From: Massilia sp. IC2-477
GTDB taxonomy: Bacteria > Pseudomonadota > Gammaproteobacteria > Burkholderiales > Burkholderiaceae_D
Assembly: GCF_020707265.1 (NCBI RefSeq)
Contig: NZ_JAJFEQ010000006.1
Coordinates: 62,001 to 126,000 of the forward strand
Reading direction: 5' to 3'
Length of the DNA: 64,000 nucleotides
Shown: piece after piece, positions 52,795-61,830 of the stretch
How positions within the stretch are numbered: the stretch's first letter is position 1
Layout: each line of letters begins with the position of its first letter
The notes under the pieces: model-generated
Databases searched by the model: none
What the model was told of the DNA's origin: nothing
Seen by the model: the letters and a program-made list of their open reading frames with translations, nothing else
Program-made: the position numbers and the translations under genes

Positions 52795-54054
52795 CTACGC
52801 TTCCTGCAGTTCGTCCGCACGCAGGGTCTTCGCGACCCTGCGCGAACTGCGCTTGCGCCACCAGATGACGACCCCGGTCACGCTCAGCATGGCGACCACC
52901 ACGCCCATGAAGGAGATCAGGATGCGTCCCGGGATGCCGAGGATGCGTCCCGAATGCAGCGGGAACTGGGCCTGGACGAAGATGTCGGCCGCACTGCCCT
53001 TCCACGGCTGGCGTTCGCCCAGCAGGCGCCCGTCGACGCCGTCGTAGTAGAGCACCGGCGGACCCACGCCGCCCGTGCCGTGGTCGTTGCCCGGTTCGAA
53101 GAAACTCACCATGTAGATGCCGTATTCCTGGGAATAGAACACGCCGCCGGCCGGCGCCTCCCAGTTCCGGCGCGCCGCCTCCCTGCTGGCCGTCGCCACC
53201 ACTTCGTTAAAACCCACGCGTGGGTTGATCACGTCCGCGCCCAGCTTCATCGGGCGGGTGTCGAAGGGCGTCGGCGTGACTTCGGACACGGTCTTCATCA
53301 CCGGATAAAAGATTTCGCTGTACAGGTTCAGGGAAAACGCCGTGAAGGCGAGGACCAGGAGCAGCGCCCAGGTCCACAGGCTGAACGCACGGTGCAGGTC
53401 GAAATTGAGTTTGCTGGAACCGCCGCTCCAGCGCACTTTCCAGGCCGGCTTCCAGCGCCCCCACCAGGACTTGCCGCCCGCGCCCCCTTGCGCGGCCTGG
53501 CGCCGGCGTAGCGGCAGGGTCAGGTAGAAGCCGACGAAGCAGTCCACCGTCCAGATCATCGCGATCACGCCCAGCAGCCAGATGCCCCAGCGGTCGATGC
53601 CCCACATCTCCGGGATGTGCAGGGTGTAGTGCAGGCGGTAGAGGAAGGAGACGAAGGTCTCGCGGCTGATCGGCCAGACGGCGCCCCATTCGCGCTTGCC
53701 CAGCTCCGCGCCGGTGACCGGGTCGAGGAAGACCTGGTTGAAGCCCGGCTCGGTCATGGCCTTCGCGTCCGCGTCGTAGCGCGGCGCGACGCCCAGGGCC
53801 AGCGACCTGCCCTCCTCGGCGTGCAGGGGCACGTAGGAGACGCGCACCTGCGGATACCGCGCCTCCACCTGTTGCGCCAGCAGCAGCGCCGGCTGGGCGC
53901 GGCCCGGCGTGTGCGCCTCCATCAGGTGCGGATTGAGCAGGTCGTCGAGCTCGTGGTCCCACGAGATCACGGCTCCGGTCAGGCCGCTGACGAACAGGAA
54001 GGCCGCCGTCAACAGGCCGGCGTAGCGGTGCACCAGGGTCCAGAATGCGCGCAT
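52795..54054 (-). CDS. PepSY-associated transmembrane helix protein
   Basis: A 419-residue inner-membrane protein. Four hydrophobic helices are visible: near 10-30 (YAGLLTAAFLFVSGLTGAVI), 155-180 (WGIWLLGVIAMIWTVDCFVG), 225-245 and 375-395. SWDHELDDLLNPHL follows helix 1. The family often accompanies TonB-dependent siderophore receptors and has been linked to ferrisiderophore reduction. It starts 10 bp after the receptor stop and so shares the Fur-type promoter upstream of that gene. Confidence 0.88.
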   Translation of the reverse strand: MRAFWTLVHRYAGLLTAAFLFVSGLTGAVISWDHELDDLLNPHLMEAHTPGRAQPALLLAQQVEARYPQVRVSYVPLHAEEGRSLALGVAPRYDADAKAMTEPGFNQVFLDPVTGAELGKREWGAVWPISRETFVSFLYRLHYTLHIPEMWGIDRWGIWLLGVIAMIWTVDCFVGFYLTLPLRRRQAAQGGAGGKSWWGRWKPAWKVRWSGGSSKLNFDLHRAFSLWTWALLLVLAFTAFSLNLYSEIFYPVMKTVSEVTPTPFDTRPMKLGADVINPRVGFNEVVATASREAARRNWEAPAGGVFYSQEYGIYMVSFFEPGNDHGTGGVGPPVLYYDGVDGRLLGERQPWKGSAADIFVQAQFPLHSGRILGIPGRILISFMGVVVAMLSVTGVVIWWRKRSSRRVAKTLRADELQEA

Positions 54055-54064
54055 GGCTTCGTCC

Positions 54065-56251
54065 TCAGAAACGGTACTTCAGCGACAGCGACGCGCTGCG
54101 CGGCGCCGCCCAGGTCAGCGCGCCGTAGGCGGCAAACATGCCGAAGTGCTTCTTGTCGAACAGGTTGTCGATGTTGAGCTGGGCCGACAGGCGCGGGCTG
54201 AACTCGTAGCGCGCCATCAGGTTCACCAGGGCGAACGCATCCTGCTCGATCAGGCCGGTGCTGCCCTTCGGCGCCGCTGTATCGAGCGTCCAGGTACGGC
54301 TTTCCCAGTTGACGCCGCCGCCGACCGTCAGGCCGCTCCACGCATCGGCCAGCCTGTACGTGGTGAACACGCGCAGCAGCTGGCGCGGATAGATGCTGTT
54401 GACGTGGGCGCCGCCGGCATCCCTGGCGCGGAACACGGAGTAGCCGGCGGTGGCGTTCCAGCCCCGGGCCAGTTCGCCCGACAGCTCGAACTCGACGCCT
54501 TCGCTCTTCGCGCCTTCGGCGGCGCGGTAGTGGCTCTCTTCCAGCAGCGGGCCGTCGCCGTCGCGGTCGATCCGGCCGGCATCCTGCGCCAGCTTGTCCT
54601 GTTCGATACGGAATACGGCGAAGGAGCCGTTCAGGCGGCCGCCGAAGAACTCGCCCTTCAGGCCCAGTTCGTAATTCTTGCCGACGATCGGCTCGAGCAT
54701 GTTGCCGGCGATGTCCTTGCGGTTCTGCGGCTGGAAGATGTCGGTGTAGCTGGCGTAGGCGGACCAGTTGCGCCCGAGGTCGTAGACCAGGCCCGCATAG
54801 GGCGTGAGCTCGTTCTCGTGCTTGACCGCATACGCCGTCGTCCACAGGCCGCGGCCGTTCTTCTCGTAGTCGGTGACGCGCGCCCCCACGATCAGCTTGA
54901 GCGGATCGGCGAGCGCGAAACGCGCCACGCCGTACAGGCCCGACTGCGTGGTCTCGGCGCTTTCATAGAAGGTTGGCGCGCCCCAGGACGGGGTCGGATA
55001 GGCGGCGCCGTTCCAGGCATGGAAATCGCCCACCGCGCTGTTGGCGCCGCCGAAGTCGGCGGCGCGGTTGTCGGAATTGAACTTCTGCGACATGCGGCTG
55101 AAGCCGAAGCTGGCTTCGTGGCGGCGTCCGAACAGCTCGAACGGGCCGCTGGCCTGCAGGCTGAAGTCATCCTGCTTTGTGGTGGTGAGATAGGAGCCGG
55201 CGAAGTCGCTCATGCCCTGGCCGGTGACGCGGTCCGGGACGCCCGACAGATACAGCAGGTAGGAGTCGCCGATGCGCTTCGCATGGTTATAACTGGCGCG
55301 CAGGGTCCAGCCGTTGTCGAAGCCGTGTTCGAGCGCCAGGAAGCCGTTGTCGTAGCGCGAAGCCCAGCTGACCCAGTCGGCCGCGGTGGTCTTGGAGCGG
55401 TCCCAGTTGGTCCTGCTGCCATCGCTGTACCAGAACGGCAGGCCGCCCCACATGCCGGCGCGCGGATCGAGGTCCTGGCGGCTGAAGCCCGCCGACAGCA
55501 GGGTGCGCGGGCCCAGGTCGGCGTCGATCACGCCGTAGATGGTCTTGCTTTCGTTCTTCAGGAGGTCGACCCAGCTGTCCGACTTGCTGTACTCGCCCAC
55601 GACGCGGGCGCGCACGGTGCCGCTTGCGTTCAGCGGCGTGGAGACATCGCCCATGACGCGGCGCTCGTTCCAGCGGCCGACGCCCGCCTCCACCGCACCC
55701 GTGAGCGCACGGCTGGTCGCATGCTTGCGCACCAGGTTGATGGCGGCGGACGGGTTGCCTGCGCCCGTCATCAGGCCGGTCGCGCCGCGCACCACTTCGA
55801 CCCGCTCGAACAGCGCCAGGCTGCCCGCGACTTCGCCCGCGCTCCAGGCCTGGTCCCAGGTGGTCGGGATGCCGTCGATCTGCAGGTTGTCGATGTCGAA
55901 GCCGCGCGCGGTAAAACCGGCGCGGTTGGTCTCGTACTGGTTGACCGAGACGCCGGTGACGTTGTTGACGATGTCGGTCACCGACTGCAGGTTCTGGTCT
56001 TCGATGCGCTGCAGGGTCACCACCGACACTGATTGCGGCGTCTCGCGCAGCGACAGGTCGAGCGGCGTGGCGCTGCGCGCGCTGCCGGCCGTGTAGGTGG
56101 TCTCGCCCAGCTTGCGGGCATTGACCTGCACCTGCTGGATGCCGGCGCCGGCCTGGTCCCCGTCGTCCGCCTGGGCGGCCAGGGGCAGGATTGCAGCGGT
56201 CAAGAGGGCGAGTCGGTTCAGGCAGAGCGTCCGGCAGGTGTTGATGGTCAT
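54065..56251 (-). CDS. TonB-dependent siderophore receptor
   Basis: A 728-residue outer-membrane receptor. Residues 1-28 are a signal peptide. A TonB-box-like and plug domain follows (SLRETPQSVSVVTLQRIEDQ, then FTARGFDIDNLQIDGIPTTW and VEVVRGATGLMTGAGNPSAA). The beta-barrel occupies about 170-728 and ends in the required aromatic residue (SLKYRF). The pattern is that of hydroxamate-type ferrisiderophore receptors; the exact ligand is not predictable. A Fur box lies 76-94 bp upstream of the start. Confidence 0.93.
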   Translation of the reverse strand: MTINTCRTLCLNRLALLTAAILPLAAQADDGDQAGAGIQQVQVNARKLGETTYTAGSARSATPLDLSLRETPQSVSVVTLQRIEDQNLQSVTDIVNNVTGVSVNQYETNRAGFTARGFDIDNLQIDGIPTTWDQAWSAGEVAGSLALFERVEVVRGATGLMTGAGNPSAAINLVRKHATSRALTGAVEAGVGRWNERRVMGDVSTPLNASGTVRARVVGEYSKSDSWVDLLKNESKTIYGVIDADLGPRTLLSAGFSRQDLDPRAGMWGGLPFWYSDGSRTNWDRSKTTAADWVSWASRYDNGFLALEHGFDNGWTLRASYNHAKRIGDSYLLYLSGVPDRVTGQGMSDFAGSYLTTTKQDDFSLQASGPFELFGRRHEASFGFSRMSQKFNSDNRAADFGGANSAVGDFHAWNGAAYPTPSWGAPTFYESAETTQSGLYGVARFALADPLKLIVGARVTDYEKNGRGLWTTAYAVKHENELTPYAGLVYDLGRNWSAYASYTDIFQPQNRKDIAGNMLEPIVGKNYELGLKGEFFGGRLNGSFAVFRIEQDKLAQDAGRIDRDGDGPLLEESHYRAAEGAKSEGVEFELSGELARGWNATAGYSVFRARDAGGAHVNSIYPRQLLRVFTTYRLADAWSGLTVGGGVNWESRTWTLDTAAPKGSTGLIEQDAFALVNLMARYEFSPRLSAQLNIDNLFDKKHFGMFAAYGALTWAAPRSASLSLKYRF

Positions 56252-56326
56252 GAGTTATCCAGATGGCGAGTGGTGAAAGCGATTGCTGTTCCGCATCACG
56301 ATGCGGCAGCACGATATTTGAATGCG

Positions 56327-56345
56327 AATGATAACGATTCTCATT
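56327..56345. promoter_or_regulatory. Fur box upstream of the siderophore receptor gene
   Basis: The 19-bp AATGATAACGATTCTCATT contains TGATAAC-G-ATTCTCA, which matches the 7-1-7 Fur consensus TGATAAT-N-ATTATCA at all but two positions. It is placed where iron-loaded Fur would block the receptor promoter. Confidence 0.85.
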
Positions 56346-56398
56346 CAATTGTCAAGCTGCCATGCCGGAATGACCATATGCCGCCGCCAAAAAGCAAA

Positions 56399-57448
56399 GG
56401 CGATGTCACCGCTGAGTGTAGAAATTGAACTGCTGAGCTGAATGGAGGTCCAACCTGGGTCGATGATCAGGAGGGACCATGAATGCCGCGGGCTTTCGTC
56501 GTTTGCTGCAGCAGGCAGGCTTGCTCAGCCACCAGCAACGATCGCTGCTGATCGAATTCCTGCGCCCCGCGCTTGGCCTGGATCAGGTGTGCGAAGCCAT
56601 CGACGGAGCCCGCTCGGCTCCCCTGTGCTGCCCTGGATGTGGCAACAGCCGCCACTACCGCCATGGCATCGTCCGGGGCCTGCAGCGCTACCGCTGCCGC
56701 GCTTGCGGCCGCACCTTCAGCGCCCTGACTGGCACGCCCCTCGCAAGGCTGCGCCACCGATCAAAGTGGCTCGACTACCTCAAGGACATGCTCGACTCGC
56801 GCAGCGTTCGCGCGGCAGCCGTGCGTATCGGAGTGCACCGCAACACCAGTTTTCGCTGGCGCCACCGCTTTCTGGACGGGGTACGGCTCGACCAGCCCGA
56901 GCGCCTCATCGGCATCGCAGAAGCAGACGAGATGTTCATCCTCGAATCGCAAAAGGGATCGCGCCGCCTGGATCGGCCGGCCCGCAAGCGTGGGGGCCAT
57001 GCCCGTACCCGCGGCATCAGCCGCGAACATGACTGCATCCTTGTTGCCCGCGACCGCGGCGGCCAGACCTGCTCGTGCGTGACCGGACGGGCTGCGGTCA
57101 CAGTCAGGCAGCTGCACCGGCACCTGCTGCCCTTGCTCGACCCTGACGTGCTGTTGGTGACCGACGGGCATGTTGCATACCGGACCTTCGCGCGCGAGGC
57201 TGGGATTGCGCATGCGTTTGTCAACCTGCGGACGGGTGAGCGCATGCGCGGCGCCGTGCACGTCCAGAACGTCAATGCCTACCACCAGCGCCTGCGCAGT
57301 TGGCTGTCGCGCTTTCACGGCGTCGCGTCGCGCTATCTACCGAATTACCTTGGCTGGCGCTGGGCCCTAGATGAGGGACGTATCGGTGCCCCCGATCATC
57401 TCCTGCGGACAGCGATCGGCCTCTTCCACATTCAATGATGACAGCGCC
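56399..57448 (+). mobile_element. Intact IS1595-family insertion sequence
   Basis: A 1050-bp element. The left end (56399-56423) begins GGCGATGTCACC and the right end, read inward (57448-57424), begins GGCGCTGTCATC. The two 25-bp ends match at 19 positions. An 8-bp direct repeat AAAGCAAA flanks it at 56391-56398 and 57449-57456, the duplication length known for IS1595. The transposase is full length, and its stop lies inside the right inverted repeat. The element sits in the T-rich tail of the DUF4214 gene's terminator, upstream of the Fur-regulated receptor, and appears to disrupt no coding frame. Confidence 0.93.
56479..57438 (+). CDS. IS1595-family transposase
   Basis: A 319-residue DDE-type transposase. 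The N-terminal zinc ribbon has CPGCGNSRHYRHG and YRCRACGRTFS (Cys51, 54, 73, 76). A helix-turn-helix segment (VRAAAVRIGVHRNTSFRWRH) follows. In the ISXO2-like catalytic domain the acidic residues are Asp150 (EADEMF) and Asp229 (VTDGH). The third catalytic region reads NVNAYHQRLRSWLSRFHG, so the final position is Asn or His rather than Glu. As I recall, IS1595 subgroups with such substitutions are known. The frame is uninterrupted, so it is likely active. Confidence 0.93.
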   Translation: MNAAGFRRLLQQAGLLSHQQRSLLIEFLRPALGLDQVCEAIDGARSAPLCCPGCGNSRHYRHGIVRGLQRYRCRACGRTFSALTGTPLARLRHRSKWLDYLKDMLDSRSVRAAAVRIGVHRNTSFRWRHRFLDGVRLDQPERLIGIAEADEMFILESQKGSRRLDRPARKRGGHARTRGISREHDCILVARDRGGQTCSCVTGRAAVTVRQLHRHLLPLLDPDVLLVTDGHVAYRTFAREAGIAHAFVNLRTGERMRGAVHVQNVNAYHQRLRSWLSRFHGVASRYLPNYLGWRWALDEGRIGAPDHLLRTAIGLFHIQ

Positions 57449-57456
57449 AAAGCAAA

Positions 57457-57492
57457 GCGGGCGGTGAACTGGTTCACCGCCCGCCTCTTTTT
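57457..57492. terminator. Bidirectional terminator hairpin
   Basis: GCGGGCGGTGAAC (57457-57469) and GTTCACCGCCCGC (57472-57484) form a perfect 13-bp stem with a two-base loop. Rightward it is followed by CTCTTTTT; leftward, for the DUF4214 gene, by TTTGCTTT, which is now the duplicated target site of the IS. Confidence 0.85.
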
Positions 57493-57521
57493 GATGGCCG
57501 GGGCCGCGCATCCGGCGGCGG

Positions 57522-59861
57522 CTAATAAGGCTGGTAGACGAAGCCGTTGCCGATGATGTCCGCCAGCGCGTCCTGGTTCTCGGGCGATTCGCTGAACGAC
57601 TTCAAGAGATGCTCGCGCGGGTGGCCTTCTCCCAGGCGCGCCATCCAGTAGTCCAGCCCGCCCTGGTCGGGCGCCCGGTGCAGCACATTGGCGTACAACA
57701 GGCGGACGAATTCCGCGTCGGAAGGGGCGCTGCCATACAGGGATTGGAACTCGAGGCTGCCGATGAAGGCGCGGGCGACGTCCAGCAGCGAGGCGCCCGC
57801 GTCCAGCCGCGACATCCAGTAGCCGACGCCCTTCAGGTCGGGCGCGCGGTCGAAGGCGGCCCGGTACAGCCGGTAGGCCTGGCCGCCAGCGCCGTCGATG
57901 TCGAGCGCGATGGCCTGGTTCTGGAACAGCAGCCGCTCGACTCCGCTCACGACATCGGGCAGGCCGAATGGGCCCTGGCGCACCGTGACCGCGCCTGCCT
58001 CGCGCAGGATCTGGTAGCTGCCCGCGGAGCCGGGCAGCAGCAGCGTATCGATGCCGGCCCCGCCATCGATGCGCATGCCCTTCCCTCCCGCCAGCAGGTC
58101 GTCGCCGGGAGTGCCGGCATCCTGCAGCGCCGCCGTCGAAAAGCGCAGGCTGTCCGGTCCCGTGTAGGCGTTCCCGGCCAGGTCGCTCACCGCCGCGCGC
58201 GGCAGCTGCACCGTATAGCTGCCCGGCTTCAGAAAATCGGCCGTCTTCAGGAATACCTGCGCGCCCTGCACGAAGGGCCAGCTGGCGTAGCTGCTGTCTG
58301 CGTCAGTGGCCATGGCGACCGCCTTGCCGCTGGCGTCGACGATGCTGATCTTCGACTTGTCGATCGCCACCGCTTCGCTGAAGGTGAGCACCACCGTGTT
58401 GTCGGTCACGCGCACGCCGGCGGCGCCGTTGGGATGCGAGCTTGCCAGCAGCGCCGGCCCCGCCGTGTCGCCGCGCAGCGGCTGCGCCAGCAGCGTGAAC
58501 GGGGTGCTGCCAAAACCCGTGCGCCCCACCTGCAGGTAATACTCGCCGCTGGCAGGCGGGGTGAAGTCGAGCGCGAGCGAATAATTGCGGTCGCTGCCGT
58601 CGTCGTAGGCCAGGGTGCGGCCGTCCGCCGCCAGCACGCGCAGCGTAAGCCACTCGCGCTGGCCGGACTGGGCGCCCACCGTGAGGGCATAGCGCTCGCC
58701 GCCGGCCAGGCTCATGCGGTAGGTGTCGAGGTCGCCGGCGGCTTCGAGCACGCCCAGCACCGGCGTCCCGGCACGCGCCGGCGCCGCGGCTGCGATGCTG
58801 CTACCCACCAGGTCGTGCATGCCGGCGCCGAGTGCGACCGTATAGGACAGCGACTCGCCGCCCACCGAGCTGTTCAACTGCGCCACGTCGAGGAAGTATT
58901 CCCCATCCGCCGGCGCCCGGAACACGAAACGCATGTTCTCAGTGTTGGTATTCCCGTAGTAATAAGCGACGGTGGCGCCGGCCGCGTCCTTGAGATACAG
59001 GGAATAAAACTGCTGTTCGCCCTTCAGGGTGACCGTGTAGTAGTTGTCCTGCTCGAGCTGCATCCGGAATCGGTCGACGTCGCGGTCGTACTCGATCGCG
59101 CCGGCCGCCAGCGCGCCGGGCGCGAGGCTGCCGGTGCCCTCGCCGCTGGCCGCGTAGTCGTCGCTCCAGCCGAGCATCCGGACCTTGTAGCCTCCGGCCG
59201 CCAGCGAGCGCAGTTCAAGCAGGTAGTCACCCGCCGCCTTCGGGTCGAAGCCCCACTGCCAGCCCAGGCCCGGCACCGGCTGGTAGTTGGCATCCAGGAT
59301 CGCCACCTCGCTTGGCGGCATGTAGGGCTGGCCCACGCCTTCGACCGTGAACTCGTAGTGCATGCCGGGCCGCACACTGAATGCCACCCAGTCGGTGTCG
59401 CCGGCCACCTCGAAGCTGCCGGCCACCGTGCCGTCGGCCGCCAGGCGCTTGGGCGTCCAGGGCCCGGGCGCATCGTCGCCGACGATGTCGTGCCACTGCG
59501 CCGACAGCCGGTAGCCGCCCAGCGCGCTGGAATCGGACAGCGAGGCCGCGGCGACATAATAGGTACCGGCATTGAGCGCCACGAATTCGAGCATCGGGTA
59601 GAACCCGTAGCTGCCTGCCATCTGCCGGGCCACGACCTGCCCCCAGGCGTCGTAGACGGCCAGCGCGTAGTGCTGGGCGCTGTATGACGGAGCCTCGTCG
59701 CCCTGCAGCGACAGCAGCACATGCGAGTATCCGCGCTCGATGCGGAAGGCGTACCAGTCGACGTCGCGTGGGCGCTCGAACATTCCGCGGACTGGCGTGA
59801 GCGTATTGAGCGAGGCTTTGGTGTCGGGACTGGCGGGGTGGTCGTCGGCGATGTCGGCCAT
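57522..59861 (-). CDS. Large PPC-like/SbsA Ig-like/DUF4214 protein, possible type I secretion substrate
   Basis: A 779-residue protein with no N-terminal signal peptide. Four beta-rich repeats resembling bacterial pre-peptidase C-terminal domains occur at about 25-125, 145-235, 250-345 and 365-460 (recurring phrases such as GDTDWVAFSV and GEYYLQV). An SbsA Ig-like domain follows (464-577; TVVLTFSEAVAIDKSKI). One RTX-like motif, GTPGDDLLAGGKGMRIDGGA, is at 583-602. A DUF4214 region with two similar units (YRLYRAAFDRAPDLKGVGYW and LYANVLHRAPDQGGLDYWMA) ends it. No protease domain is present. The layout suggests type I secretion and a surface or matrix role, which is inference. Terminators bracket it on both sides. 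Confidence 0.85.
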   Translation of the reverse strand: MADIADDHPASPDTKASLNTLTPVRGMFERPRDVDWYAFRIERGYSHVLLSLQGDEAPSYSAQHYALAVYDAWGQVVARQMAGSYGFYPMLEFVALNAGTYYVAAASLSDSSALGGYRLSAQWHDIVGDDAPGPWTPKRLAADGTVAGSFEVAGDTDWVAFSVRPGMHYEFTVEGVGQPYMPPSEVAILDANYQPVPGLGWQWGFDPKAAGDYLLELRSLAAGGYKVRMLGWSDDYAASGEGTGSLAPGALAAGAIEYDRDVDRFRMQLEQDNYYTVTLKGEQQFYSLYLKDAAGATVAYYYGNTNTENMRFVFRAPADGEYFLDVAQLNSSVGGESLSYTVALGAGMHDLVGSSIAAAAPARAGTPVLGVLEAAGDLDTYRMSLAGGERYALTVGAQSGQREWLTLRVLAADGRTLAYDDGSDRNYSLALDFTPPASGEYYLQVGRTGFGSTPFTLLAQPLRGDTAGPALLASSHPNGAAGVRVTDNTVVLTFSEAVAIDKSKISIVDASGKAVAMATDADSSYASWPFVQGAQVFLKTADFLKPGSYTVQLPRAAVSDLAGNAYTGPDSLRFSTAALQDAGTPGDDLLAGGKGMRIDGGAGIDTLLLPGSAGSYQILREAGAVTVRQGPFGLPDVVSGVERLLFQNQAIALDIDGAGGQAYRLYRAAFDRAPDLKGVGYWMSRLDAGASLLDVARAFIGSLEFQSLYGSAPSDAEFVRLLYANVLHRAPDQGGLDYWMARLGEGHPREHLLKSFSESPENQDALADIIGNGFVYQPY

Positions 59862-59964
59862 GGCGGGAACGAAGGAAGGTGGATGCGGAACGCCTTGCCA
59901 TTATAGGGAATGGACGGGTGCGGGAATCTCTTGAAAACCCACGGCCTTGTGCTCGGCACACATC

Positions 59965-60002
59965 AAAAAAAAACGGGCGGTGAAATTTTCTTTCACCACC
60001 CG
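59965..60002 (-). terminator. Rho-independent terminator of corA
   Basis: On the minus strand a 12-position stem (cGGGCGGTGAAA arms with one mismatch) around a five-base loop is followed by nine T (59973-59965). It starts 24 bp after the corA stop. The stem resembles the terminator at 57457 on the other side of the DUF4214 gene. Confidence 0.85.
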
Positions 60003-60025
60003 CCTGAAAATGACATTTTATTTCA

Positions 60026-60991
60026 TCAACGCAACCAACCGCGCCGGTGGAAATACAGGAGCGGCGCCGCCATCGCCGCGACCATCAGTCCGATCGCGAG
60101 CGGATAGCCGAAGTTCCAGTTCAGTTCCGGGAACACCTTGAAGTTCATGCCGTAGATGCTGGCGATCAGGGTCGGCGGCAGGAAGGCGACCGAGGCCACC
60201 GAGAAGATCTTGATGATCTTGTTCTGGTTAATGTTGATGAAACCGACGGTGGCGTCCATCAGGAAGTTCACCTTGTCGAACAGGAAGGAGGTGTGGCCGT
60301 CCAGCGATTCGATGTCGCGCAGGATCTGGCGCGCTTCCTCGAACTGGTCGCTGTTGAGCAGGCGGCCGCGCATCAGGAAGCTGACCGCGCGGCGCGTGTC
60401 CATCATGTTGCGGCGGATGCGGCCGTTCAAGTCTTCCTCGTGCGCGATCGCGTTCAGCGCGGCGGCCGCGTCCTGGTCGGTGAATTCCTTCTGCAGCACG
60501 CGGGTCGAGACTTCTTCCAGTGCCTCATAGATGCCCTCGAGCGCGTCCGCCGAATACTCGGCATCGGTGGCGTACAGGTCGAGCAGCACGTCCATGTAGT
60601 CTTCGATCGAGCCGGGACGCGAGCGCGCGCGCAGGCGCACCAGGCGGAACACCGGCAGGTCATCGTTATGGACCGAGAACAGGATTTTCCCGGACAGGAT
60701 GAACGCCACCGTTACCACGCGCGAGGGACCGTCCTCTTCTTCCAGCAGGAAGTCGGTGCGCAGGTGCAGGTCGCCGTTTTCGGCTTCGTAATAACGGGCC
60801 GAGGCCTCGATGTCCGACACCTCGTCCTCGCCCGGCAGCGTCACGCCATAGGTCGTCTTGACGAGGATGCGCTCCTCGTCGGTGGGCTCGTTGAGGTCGA
60901 CCCAGACCGGCGTCACGTTCTCCAGGTCCTCGCGCGAGTCGACGCTGACCTGGTTCAGGCGGCCATTTTGTAGGACAAATACGTTGATCAT
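60026..60991 (-). CDS. corA: Magnesium/cobalt transporter CorA
   Basis: A 321-residue pentameric channel-type transporter. The N-terminal soluble domain includes VWVDLNEPTDEE. Two C-terminal helices (near 262-280 and 295-314) follow a long coiled segment. The pore signature SIYGMNF has Gly281-Met282-Asn283 directly after the first helix. Length and ending (RRGWLR) fit E. coli-type CorA. It is monocistronic with its own terminator. Confidence 0.95.
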   Translation of the reverse strand: MINVFVLQNGRLNQVSVDSREDLENVTPVWVDLNEPTDEERILVKTTYGVTLPGEDEVSDIEASARYYEAENGDLHLRTDFLLEEEDGPSRVVTVAFILSGKILFSVHNDDLPVFRLVRLRARSRPGSIEDYMDVLLDLYATDAEYSADALEGIYEALEEVSTRVLQKEFTDQDAAAALNAIAHEEDLNGRIRRNMMDTRRAVSFLMRGRLLNSDQFEEARQILRDIESLDGHTSFLFDKVNFLMDATVGFININQNKIIKIFSVASVAFLPPTLIASIYGMNFKVFPELNWNFGYPLAIGLMVAAMAAPLLYFHRRGWLR

Positions 60992-61089
60992 GCGCTTTTC
61001 TCGGCCGGGATTCGAAAATTTGCCGCAAGTGTAACCGAGAGGCCCCGCAAGCGGCCACCCCGTAACGACAATTTCCTGTCCGGCAGGGC

Positions 61090-61830
61090 TTAGGGCAGGT
61101 CGGCGAAACGCATGCGGCGCTGGATCAGCGCAGTGCGGCGCATCAGATAGGACGTCGAGCGGTGCTTGTCATAGTAGCGCGGATTGGGCAGCATCACCGC
61201 CAGGCGCGCGGCCTGCTGGGTGTTCAGGTTGGCGGCCGAGGTGCGGAAGTAATGGCGCGCCGCCGCTTCCGCGCCGAACACGCCGCGGCCGTATTCCACC
61301 ACGTTCAGGTAGACCTCGAGGATGCGCTTTTTGCTCATCACGGTTTCGAGCATGAAGGCGATGATCATCTCCTGCCCCTTGCGCAGGTAGCTGCGCGAAC
61401 CGGACAGGAACAGGTTCTTGGCCAGCTGCTGGGTGATGGTCGAGCCGCCGCCGACCACCTTGCTGCGTTTGTTGTTGCGCTCATAGGCCGCTTCCAGCGC
61501 TTCCCAGTCCACGCCGCCATGTTCCGCGAAGCGCGAATCTTCCGAGGCCACCACGGCCCGCTTCAGGTTGACCGAGATGCGCTCGTAGGGCACCCACTCG
61601 TGCTTGAGCTTCGCGTTCGGGTTCTTCTCGCGCAGTTCGGACAGCTGCTGGCGCATGAAGCTGGTCGAGCCGGGATTGAACACCGAGTACCAGCAGACCA
61701 TGATGAAGAAGTAGAGCTGCACCAGCAGCACCAGCAGGATCGGGCCAAGGATCAGCCACTTGAGCCAGCGGCGCGAGGTCTTCGCGCTGGCCTTTTTCGT
61801 TTTCCCCATCGCCATCGTGCTTGCGGTCAT
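61090..61830 (-). CDS. mtgA: Monofunctional peptidoglycan glycosyltransferase
   Basis: A 246-residue GT51 enzyme anchored by one helix (WLILGPILLVLLVQLYFFIM). VVASEDSRFAEHGGVDWEAL carries the catalytic Glu, and GGSTITQQLAKNLFLSGSRS, ETVMSKKRILEVYLNVVEYG and FGAEAAARHYF are the family motifs. There is no transpeptidase domain. It polymerises lipid II glycan strands. Its start overlaps the aroE stop by four bases, as in other betaproteobacteria. Confidence 0.95.
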   Translation of the reverse strand: MTASTMAMGKTKKASAKTSRRWLKWLILGPILLVLLVQLYFFIMVCWYSVFNPGSTSFMRQQLSELREKNPNAKLKHEWVPYERISVNLKRAVVASEDSRFAEHGGVDWEALEAAYERNNKRSKVVGGGSTITQQLAKNLFLSGSRSYLRKGQEMIIAFMLETVMSKKRILEVYLNVVEYGRGVFGAEAAARHYFRTSAANLNTQQAARLAVMLPNPRYYDKHRSTSYLMRRTALIQRRMRFADLP

